64,000 bases of DNA. Source: Crocodylus rhombifer (taxonomy: Eukaryota; Chordata; Crocodylia; Crocodylidae). The stretch lies in assembly GCA_038503035.1 (NCBI GenBank), contig JAVSML010024713.1, forward strand, positions 1 to 64,000, read 5' to 3'. Under the pieces are notes generated by a model. That model had not been told where the DNA came from. It made no database searches and saw only the letters and a program-made list of their open reading frames with translations. How positions within the stretch are numbered: position 1 is the stretch's first letter; every line of letters begins with the position of its first letter. Position numbers and translations under genes: made by a program. Shown here piece by piece: positions 55,304 to 64,000 of this stretch.

Positions 55304-56823
55304 AATGTTACAAAGGTATGCCACTACAGCTGAGGTTTATCTTTGATTAATTTTGCCCAGGATGTTCCAGGGTACTGTATGCATGCTCTGGGGAAACGTC
55401 TTACTTAAATTCCTTCAGCATCCGCTAGATGCAGAGGTCCCAGCCACTCTACCCTTTCCCACCCAGCAAACCTGTAGTGGTCTTCCCTGTCCCTTCACCT
55501 GAGAACAGCCCTCTCAGCACTTAATTACGGAAAGACCGTGTAGACCAAAGCCGAGACCCAGTTACATGGTCTCACTGCGTGCTTCATGCTCAGCATGGAG
55601 CCACTGGGGCTCTATTCAAGGTAGATAGTGTAAGTGGGAGTGGGAAGCTCGCTTGTTCCAGATGCATGCTTTCCCTGCCCAGTGGCTCCATGCTTCACAA
55701 GGAGCTGCAGGGGCTCAATTAACCTGGTGCCACATAGCAGAGGAAGCTTCATTATGCCTCTATTTCCCTGCCCTGCTCCCTTTTTTTCTCAGCTCAGCTC
55801 TTGTACATGCTCTGTGCAATGCAATCAGTACACTGGTTCTCAGCCTTGTGCCCTGGCTACTTTGCCGCATCCCAGCCCGCAGGCCAGGACAGCTCCCCCA
55901 TTCTAGCCAGTACAACTCCTGCTGCCCCTAACCCACTTCCCCCTTCCAGCCCAATTGTAGTTCCTTGAGACGCATACAAAATTTGAATCCTTCAATTTTC
56001 TAAAATATTTTTTCACTTCTTTTTCTTTACTTCCTCTCACCCCACTCCAAACAGTTTTTTCAAGATTTCTCTTCTCCCATCCTCTGCTCTGGCTGGCCTG
56101 CTGTTGGCTTTGGAGGGAAGAAAGCCACAGGCTACATGCTGGTTTGTCCACCTCCACATGCTACCCTTCCCCCCGTCCCATCACAGGGCAGAATTGGAGT
56201 CCTGATTCCTGTCCACACCCCTGCTCACTAGCCATTTACTGGCAAGTCAGTCATGCATGCCTGAAACAACACAAACCCTATATAATGCTATAATTTTTAT
56301 ATCGCATTCCACAGAATCTCTGCCAAAGCCCTTAGTTACTTCTATGACATTCTTACAACAGTGTAAATTATCAAGGCTCAGACTATCTGATTAAAATTAA
56401 CAATTCCTTTTTTTATTTGCCATCAAAAATAAGTATTGCAGAAGCTACTTTTTTTTTTTTAATTATCTAGTTACAGGGTCCTAGTCCTGCAATTCTGATT
56501 CACATGATTAAGAGTTATTTGTGTCACTCAGGATTTGCAAGCTCACTTTCAAATTTGGGTGGCATGTTATATTCCATCCAGATATTATTTTTGTAATAAG
56601 GTGGGGGGTTTTAAATTACCAGTCATAGTTTATAGCTTTCACTAAAATGACACAACAGGATTAACAATAACATTATATATTATATAATAACAAAATTACA
56701 CAGTTTGTGGTTATTGGTAAAAGCATACAATAGCATTCTACATTCTACTAATTTAAACAAAAGTAAAATTGAACATTCTAATATCATAAAAGCATAAGTC
56801 TGTCTGTAATGCTTTATTCACGT

Positions 56824-56854
56824 TCTGATTGGCTGACAGAAGCAGCCAATCAGA
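56824..56854. repeat. Perfect 12-bp hairpin with CCAAT boxes in both arms
   Basis: tctgattggctg (56824-56835) and cagccaatcaga (56843-56854) pair perfectly around acagaag. Each arm contains ATTGG/CCAAT. Confidence 0.7.
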
Positions 56855-57603
56855 GTGCTCCGAGTGGGAGGAGTGTTGCCATGATTCCAAAGCCGAGCCC
56901 TAACCTCACTCCTTGCAAGAGGCAGAACAGTGGCACTCCATCCCGGCCCCCATCATTCTTGATGAGCAATTGGCTAGTAATATATGATGGTACAGAAAAA
57001 TAAATAAAATGAAGCGGTATTAAATACTACATTAAAAAACTGAAAACGGAAGCATTTTATGTGAAATAGTTTTGTGGCTGGTTTGCTATATTATGGCACA
57101 ACAAATTAGCTGAATATTTATTTATGGGACCTATGTTTTGTCTTCATTTCCCACTTGCAAACTGTTTCTACCACCCTCTCGTCAGATCTAAAATTAGTCT
57201 TCGAGCTCTCTGCTAGCAATCTTTTTATGTTACTATAAAATGTCTAGAGCTGAGACACGTAAATATATTAAACAATAAATTAATAAAATAATGCAAATAT
57301 CTGTTCAACAGAGACCAGATATTGTGTAGACTGGCTCCAGTGACTGAAAAGAGGACTTCTGAAATCAAGGTGTAGTACATGTATACAACTTTAAAAAAAT
57401 TAAATCAGTTGTATGCTAAAGGGAAATAAGTTGTAGAAATCTGAGTCTTAATTAGAAATAAGCCTGTCAGTCTGTATTTGGATCTGGCTTTCATCCTGGC
57501 TTGTGAGATTTTTGACACTTTCAGTGAAAGTCTGTCAACATGATCTTTCTGAAAATGGCATGCTGAAAAACTTACCAGTTATAACACTCTTGCTTCCTAT
57601 ACT

Positions 57604-57952
57604 GAGGACACATCTACACATGCCAATTTAAAGGTGCTTTAGACATTTTGAAGGCATATTAAGGGCATGGGTCTACACATACATGCCTTTAATGTGCCTT
57701 TAAAATGGCAATTTTAGGCTATTCATGCCTAAATTTGATACCTGCAAAAGCAGGTGTCCAATTTAGGGTTGAATAGCTAAAGCTGCTTTAGTAGACACAC
57801 TAAGGCCCATTAAATTCTGTGTATCCTGACTGACTTGGGACTGTTAGTCTCAAGTCAGTCTGCACACCACATTAATTCTCCTTAGCACATGCATCTAAAA
57901 GACCTTATAGCACATTAAGATTAGGCATGCATAAAAGTACATGTAGACGTGA
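57604..57952. repeat. MITE-like element with ctacac termini
   Basis: Left end cacatctacacatgcc and the complement of the right end, cacgtctacatgtac, are imperfect inverted repeats of the same type as at 35404. Internally, phrases such as acatgcctttaatgtgcctt recur in both orientations. No coding capacity. Confidence 0.5.
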
Positions 57953-58369
57953 CGTTAGAGGAAGGGAAGCTAAAGCTACTTTACTCATTTAAATTGACAA
58001 GAAACAACCCACCTCTTTTGTTATAGAAAACCACTTCAAGAAGCCCCAGATAATTACAAAGTTGTTTTGTTTAGTTTTGGGTTTGTTTTTTTAAAATATG
58101 TTTTACTCATTATTCACTGGATTAAACTGTCTTGTAACTGAATGAGTGTACTCTGTGTGAATATAAGTTTGTACATGGTACAAAGGCTATATTTATTTGT
58201 ACATAGGCTCTTGGAAATAATCCATTCTGTCAAATGTATTACTTCACTTTATCTCCAGAACTTTTTACTGTGCTTGTGTACACTTTTTCACACTAATGTA
58301 TAACCATTGTACTACTGATACACTGTTCCTCATATAAGAGTCACTTTATGTAAATCCTCTGAGTGTGAA

Positions 58370-58375
58370 AATAAA
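58370..58375 (+). terminator. SLC24A2: Distal poly(A) signal AATAAA
   Basis: AATAAA followed by an A-rich stretch and then the GT-rich tgatgtcttttgttgag at 58389-58405. Best candidate for the end of the SLC24A2 transcript. Confidence 0.6.
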
Positions 58376-58405
58376 AAAAGATTTAAACTGATGTCTTTTG
58401 TTGAG

Positions 58406-59835
58406 AGCATCAAGCAGGACAGATCACTCAATCTTGTTATAATTCTGAAGAATTTACATTTTTAACTTTTTAGTATTGCTTAATAGTGCTGTATAAGACT
58501 GTCATCATTTGTATTAGAGTATCAATGAAGTGTCCCAATAGACACTGAAGCATCATTGTGCAGCAGTCAAGTAAACTACATGCCCCAAAGAGCATTAACT
58601 GTTTGTTGCCTGGGAGCTGTTTGCAATTGGCTAGCATCTTCCACTAGCTTGCTATGAGACTATGAAAAGAGTTTTTACTTCTGGGTACTTCTGCATCGCC
58701 ATGTGCAAAGAGAGAATATTTTCTAACTCTCAAAGATGCTGTAAGAGTTTTTTATATTCTTATTGTACTCTAGGATCCTCTGATGAAAATCTGTCTTTAA
58801 AAAGCCATTTAATTTTCACAAAACCTAAAATCTTCAGCCAAGATCACAGCTCTGTTGAGCTACATGCTGTGCACATACGCAGTAAGAGACCATCCCTGTT
58901 CCGAAGAGTCCAGTACCTAAATAGAAAATACAAATAACGAGCGAGAGAAATTAAGTCTTACTATCGCCCTTTCACAGACCAAGACCAAGACCTGAGACAT
59001 AAAGAGTTCAAGTCATACTGCGTATAGAAGAGCCAAGACCTTACTTCAAATCTCCCTACTTGGTTACAATGACAAAGCGTGGTGCTGTATGTCTTTTTCC
59101 TTACTGTTGAAGTCTATAAAACACTTTGTTTATTATTTGTGAGTGGTAAAAATCTGTCATGCTTAGTCATAAGGCATCAGCTAAATAATTATTTACCAGG
59201 CTGCAAGTATCTCTGCAGCAGTAAGAACGCAGCATGCAAAATGCTTGCTCATTATTGAATCACAAGTGTTTTCATTGGTGACAGAGAGGCCTAACTTCCT
59301 TGTTATGGCTCAGATCTTGTGGACTGTTGCAGACATAAGGAATGACTGAATACTGAAACCTGAATGTCCAGTACCAAGAGAGGTAAAAGAAGCAGGTGAC
59401 CATTTTAATTTCTGCCAAGGCTAAAAGCCTATAAGGGATTATACCACCATTGAATCAAGTATAACAGAGCTCATTTCTGCCATGCTCCCTCCCACCTCCC
59501 CTGTACTCTGGAGACAGGGTTGACATCAGGTATAAGAGGAAAGAACACTCCCTCTGCTAGCTTTGCATCAGTGGGCATAATGGCTAGCCTACATTCAGTT
59601 CAAGTCCATCAGTGGTGCAAAATGCAACTTGCAGAATCCAACCCAGAATATTGGAGAATTCAAACCCCCCCCCACAAGAATAACTTACTTCCTTTTGGTC
59701 CCTGGGGCAGTCTGGCCCAGTCCAAAACTTTCCATAGACTGAATTCAGCCCTGTCCAGAGACCAGCAAAAGGCACTTATACCACATACGCCTTATTTTGA
59801 GGGGCTTTAGCTAGTTAATAGTTCTGTTAATAGTT
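58406..59835. other. Downstream sequence, no feature recognised
   Basis: AT-rich up to 59400 and then mixed. An open frame at 58662-58937 (91 codons) has no recognisable motif and lacks any exon-like context. Confidence 0.5.
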
Positions 59836-59843
59836 CTCTACAC

Positions 59844-62366
59844 CAGTGGTCTCTAAACTTTTTTGATCACGCACACCTATCAGTAAAAAATTTTTGAGCA
59901 CGCACCCCCAATATAAATTTAAAAAGGAGATAAAGATGAAATAACATTTTTAAAATATTTTTTTATTTTATTTATTAATGGTACAAAAAACCTTTTTGCT
60001 CTCACTAAAAATATTATTAATAATAATATTATTAAAAAAGCAATGTGATTGAATATGTTTCATTATTTTTGAAAATCTTGGTTTAACACTTTGTGATACA
60101 GTGATTCAAAGGTCTGGTTCTAAGTTCAGTTTATTTCGATACTTGGTTTTAATGGCTGTCACAGCTGAAAAAGATACCTCACAAAGATGCATAGATCCAA
60201 ATGGAAGAAGTGCATCATTGGCTGTGCTTACTAAATCATGATACTCATTTTTCAGTCCCATCCACCAATTATGCAAAGGTTTTTGTTGAAATTCGGCTAG
60301 TAAATGTCCATCTTCCCTGGTGTCAATCAGTTGTTCTTGCAAACTATTTGGAAGGCGTTGCATTTTTATATTTTTAACAAATGGGTTCAAAACCCACTGA
60401 AACTCTTCGTTTGGAAGTTTTTCAAACAGGTTAGAAAATTCTGTTTCCAAGTTTGTAAGTGTGCAGATATGAGAGCTTTTATAGGTGACACACATCGTTT
60501 TCAGCAACAAAATCACATAATGATGGAAACATTTCCAAACATCTGTTTTCAAAATGCTCTCTCCATAGCATGAGTTTCTTTTGAAAAGCAGTTACTTTCT
60601 CACTCATTGTTAAAACGTCACCTTTACCTTGAAGGGACAGATTAAGTGTGTTTATGTTTTCGAAAATATCTGCTAGGCAGCATACTACTGACAGCCACTT
60701 GTCATCGCAGAAAAGGTCAGCAAATTTGGAACACTTGTCTTTTTGTAAAAGAAAAATGTGTAACTCATCTTTAAGTTCAACAACTCTTTTAAGCACTTTG
60801 CCATGAGATAACCAATGAACCTCTGTGTGGTATAAAAGATTTTCATGGTCATTCCCCATCTCATTAGACAGTATTGTAAAGATTCTACTATTTAAAGGTC
60901 TATCTAGTTTTTATAAAATTAACCACATCAATGACATCCTGCAGCACTTTGTACACTTCTGGCTCCAACTTCTTTGCTGCAATGGCTTGCCTGTGAATGA
61001 TGCAGTGAATGAATTTGACGTGTGGTGCTCTCTCTGTAGCCATACCTCGGAATCCTTTTTTTATTCCAGTCAAAGCAGCTGCTCCATCAGTGGTTACACT
61101 TACACAGTTTTCCCATAAAACATTGTTTTTATTAAAGAAGTCATTTGCTGTTGAGAATATATCTTCTCTGGTACATCTATCCTTTAATGGCTCACAAAAA
61201 AGTAGTTCTTCGTGTATTTCATTATTGAAACAGAATATAGCAAATACTATAAGCTGAGACATGTTGGAAATAGCTGTACTTTCATCCAACTGTATAGCAA
61301 ACCTCCCACACTGCGTAATTTATTCTAATACTTGGTTCTTCAAATCTTCAGCGGTGTTTTCTATGCATCATGCAACAGTATTTGCTGACAAAGGCATGCA
61401 TTTTAGTTTGTCGCCATATTGTTTTCCATGTATTATTTCAGCCATTTTTACCACGACAGGAAGAACAAATGTTTCCCCAATGGTATGTGGCTTTTTGTCT
61501 TTTGCTATTAAGTAAGAAAACTCAAAAGAGGCTTCTAAACATTTATCATTAAGTTTAGTGAAATTTTGTGAAGTACTGGATTGAGTATCACATGACTTGA
61601 AACATCACTGAAAAAATTGTAGAGGTTTGTCTTCATGTTCTGGATGCTTAGTTTTTAAATGTCTTGCTAATCATGATGGCTTCATACTATCATTAGCTAA
61701 GATCTCAAGACACAATATACACTTAGGGCGAGGTTCATCGTTAATGATAGTGGATGTAAATCCATATTTCAAATAGTCTTCTTGATAATTTTGAATTTTT
61801 TTGGCTGACTTCTTGTCGGATCTGATTAGATTGTCATTGTTTTTATCTCGTAATGTGGCTGACGAAGAGCTCGTACAAGGAGAAGAAGTGTCACCTCTGC
61901 CATTTTCTTGTTTTTCATTTGTGCTCACATTATTCGTATTATCTTCAATCCGCGGTTTCTTTGCAGGAATCTTTTTAAGCCGCTTGTCTATTTTGTGAGG
62001 GTTAGTTTAGTTAAAACTAGGTAATATAATCCATAAATCCACTTAACGGGGCATGCGTAAACTGCAATACGTCACAATATGCTGAAAGCAAACAAACGAG
62101 TGAGGGTGCCACTCTCAACCCCTCCACGTTGTGGAACTCCCACTCTTCCCTCAGGATACCTCACGTACTGTACGTGACATGTGACCATCTGACATACGGA
62201 CCAAGTGAGGGCGTCAATCCGTATATTAAATATTAATAAAGCTTAATTTCTTTCTTATTTTTTTAACTAAAAATATAAATAGAAGTTCTAATATTTTCTT
62301 CCTGCACCCCAATGGATCATCTTGCACACTCCCTGGGGTGCGCACACCCCACTTTGGAGACCACTG
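59844..62366 (-). mobile_element. Full-length inactive hAT DNA transposon, 2523 bp
   Basis: Termini cagtggtctctaaact (59844) and, as complement of the right end, cagtggtctccaaagt are inverted repeats with about 14 of 16 matching. An exact 8-bp target duplication, ctctacac, flanks it (59836-59843 and 62367-62374). Between them, the minus strand carries a broken transposase of the BED-finger, Charlie/Buster-like type. Both ends, the duplication and a near full-length gene are all present, so the whole element is preserved in its inserted form. Confidence 0.95.
60106..61991 (-). pseudogene. hAT transposase with BED zinc finger, inactivated (ZBED5/FAM200-like)
   Basis: Reads from about 61990 down to a TGA at 60106-60108. 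In order: basic N-terminus; a BED-type finger (CILCLEI...LARHLKTKHPEH, about 61725-61640); the first catalytic aspartate region (AIQLDEST, about 61290); VTTDGAAALTGIKKGF with the second aspartate (about 61110-61060); a CIIHRQAIAAKKL block; TEVHWLSHGKVLKRV; and the C-terminal hAT dimerisation part ending FSAVTAIKTKYRNKL. At least four in-frame stops lie in the first half (near 61671, 61607, 61370 and 61320) and two frameshifts in the second (near 60870 and 60530). The codon where a start is expected (61989-61991) is ATA. Relationship to domesticated ZBED5/FAM200 genes is family knowledge; this copy is not functional. Confidence 0.88.
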
Positions 62367-62739
62367 CTCTACACAAGGATGGAGTTCACTCAGTTCCCAA
62401 GTGTGTGTGATAACCATTCCTACGCTCTCCCCTACAAAGAACTACCCAGCATCTGAAAAATCTCCTTGGCCAGTAGCTTTTCAGTAATCTGGGAGGCCTT
62501 TAGAGGTGGCTTGAGAGAACATTTTGCAGAACGCAAAATGTTCGGGGGATGTCCAAGGGAGTATGAAAAGCCCCACACCCCAGAAGTGCCTCTGCACACT
62601 CACCCCAGACCAAGGAGAGCTCACCAGAGGCTGGGGAACCAGGTCCTGGGACATAGTGAGCCCCATAGCAAAGGGAACTGACACAGGTGTGGGGAATGAG
62701 AGAGGATTAGCCCAGAGTGGGAAGGATAAAAGACACTGA

Positions 62740-63310
62740 AAGACAGCCTTAAGGGGCTGCACCTGGCCAGAAAGCAGGCTGCCTGGAGCTAGGAATTATC
62801 AGGGGCTAAGCAGCCACCAGCAGGGCTCTTCTCTATTTGCTTGCTCATTTGCCTTGTTGCACAAGCTTGCAGGCTCTGCAAAGCCTCTGATAAGATAAGA
62901 GGCAGCCAGGGGGCAAAGCCTGGTGTAATCACTGGAAGACAGCTAAGTGCTAACTTATTTGTTTAACTTCTTTTGTTTTGCATTGCTAACAAGCCTAGGG
63001 TAGCCTCTGGGTATTATCCACCAGCCTGGCTGCAGCAGAGGCAAGGGCTTTGAACAGTGTGGGCTTTGGCCAAGGACCCAGCAAAAGTACAACTGTTCAG
63101 CTCAGCTAGCTTGATCAAACATACCCTGCTGTGATCTGCCCAGACTTTGCCCATAGCAGCCTACAGCATTACAAACCCAGTCTTTAAGAACATTGCTGGA
63201 TGTTGGGGTAAATGCAACTTCTCTAAAATTAGCTCTCCAAATAAAGAAGGTTTTTTGAGATATGGATTCTCATCCTATAACCCATTATTACCCATAAAAC
63301 ATGGTGGCAG
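62740..63310 (+). repeat. Possible 5' LTR followed by a primer-binding-site-like sequence
   Basis: Non-coding, moderately GC-rich sequence with an AATAAA at 63239-63244, then about 60 bases, then aaacatggtggcagtaga (63298-63315). TGGTGGCAG directly after an LTR is a common primer-binding start in vertebrate LTR elements. The left boundary is not defined and no Gag frame follows, so confidence is low. Confidence 0.35.
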
Positions 63311-64000
63311 TAGACAATCTAAGCAACACCCAGTGCCAAGAAGCATGGATGTTTGAAAAAGTACCTGGAAATAGAGCAAACAGGCAGCAAAGAGGGATTT
63401 GGATCAAAGGGAAAGTTGGATTTTTCAGGTTAAAAGTATCTTACACAAGCGTGGAAGCAAGAACTGATTCCCTATCTTAGGGATATAAAAAATGAAGGCA
63501 AAGGGTGTGGGTTGTTGGTTTTGTTTGTTTGTTTTTTGTTGTTGGGGTTTTTGTTTTGTTTTGTTTTTTACTGTCTCACTGGCAAAAGAAAATGAGAACT
63601 GTTCTTTGTGGGGAAAGGTCCATACTCTATACAAGAAATTATGGTATAGTCTGTTTCTTAAAAAATGGTTTAGAATTAAATTTTAAAAGCATGGTAAGCC
63701 CTGAACCTACTATAATCAATCAAAATTGTTTAAATATAGAAAATGCTTTAGCAATAAAGTTTTACATTAATATTACTTAGCTAAAGAGTGACAACTTGTA
63801 ATTATAAAAAGAATCAGGGAAAGGTATCTTCTAAGGGCAGGCAAGCCTTGTAAATGTCACATTAAGCACTACTTTATTTTCAGTCTTTAAAATGATCTGC
63901 AAAATGCCATCCATATGTTGATGCAAAACAAGAAAAATGAATTCACTAATGCTAGGTGTTAGCCCAAATTTAGGGGGGAATGAGTTTACAAGGATGAGCG
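63311..64000. other. Terminal stretch, no gene recognised
   Basis: Contains an irregular (GTTT)n microsatellite at 63519-63569; the rest is AT-rich with nothing recognised. Confidence 0.6.

Larger units (their letters stand above)
49339..58390 (+). other. SLC24A2: Probable long 3' UTR of SLC24A2
   Basis: No further coding frame of note follows the stop. A first AATAAA lies only 22 bases after the stop (49360-49365) without a clear downstream GT-rich element, another at 50836-50841, and the strongest at 58370-58375, which has a GT-rich stretch (tgatgtcttttgttgag) just after it. NCKX2 messages in other amniotes have very long 3' UTRs (general knowledge), which supports the distal end. If so, the CR1, MITE and retroposon copies at 52.4-55.3 kb are part of the transcript. 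The extent is inference. Confidence 0.5.

Noticed and set aside
55634..55931. 90-92-codon frames downstream of SLC24A2
   Set aside because: Low-complexity C-rich sequence in the presumed 3' UTR; no motif or second-strand support.
1..64000. CRISPR arrays, tRNA or rRNA genes, bacterial-type defence systems
   Set aside because: None found; the repeats present are eukaryotic transposons, MITEs, a tandem array and microsatellites.

Overview
The window is vertebrate nuclear DNA, almost certainly from a sauropsid and most likely a crocodilian, with turtle as the alternative. The reasons are multiple CR1 LINE copies including fairly young ones, several hAT families, a hammerhead-associated retroposon family, a MIR/CORE-like SINE remnant, very long introns, and the only functional gene being a clear amniote SLC24A2. 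A 400-base run of N (29940-30339) shows it comes from a draft assembly. The species call is inference from repeat content.

One host gene is present: the 3' part of SLC24A2 (NCKX2, the K+-dependent Na+/Ca2+ exchanger), on the + strand. Six coding exons are visible at 4218-4313, 8391-8497, 34931-35065, 45661-45750, 46834-47000 and 49089-49338. Their phases join without conflict and encode the end of the large cytosolic loop plus the whole C-terminal membrane half, including the alpha-2 ion-binding repeat. Exons for the first half lie upstream of the window. After the stop there is a long AT-rich stretch ending in a good distal poly(A) site near 58370; I interpret 49339-58390 as the probable long 3' UTR.

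The introns and flanks are dominated by transposable elements. 1-2400: decayed Ty3/gypsy (Gmr1-like) element with integrase upstream of reverse transcriptase, and a possible 3' LTR. 9.6-13.2 kb: several CR1 pieces, one young CR1 nested in an older one. 14.4-16.5 kb: a foldback element and a ~146-bp tandem array. 16.5-20.4 kb: minus-strand CR1s, one long copy retaining endonuclease and RT and carrying a 189-bp hAT MITE. 22.2-22.7 kb: hammerhead retroposon, hAT end and MIR-like SINE. 26-28.9 kb: another minus-strand CR1 split by a 332-bp insertion, then a short retroposon with an 11-bp target duplication. 29.7-30.4 kb: gapped CR1. 33.0-33.8 kb: solo LTR with 5-bp target duplication. 52.4-55.3 kb: CR1, foldback MITE and an inverted retroposon dimer with a 13-bp target duplication, all in the presumed 3' UTR. 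59.8-62.4 kb: a complete but dead autonomous hAT transposon with 8-bp target duplication.

No bacterial-type operon, CRISPR array, tRNA or rRNA gene was seen. The most interesting non-coding observations are the hammerhead-like retroposon family (three copies, two with perfect variable-length target duplications, one an inverted dimer) and a tandem duplication of the 3' splice site in front of the 34931 exon.
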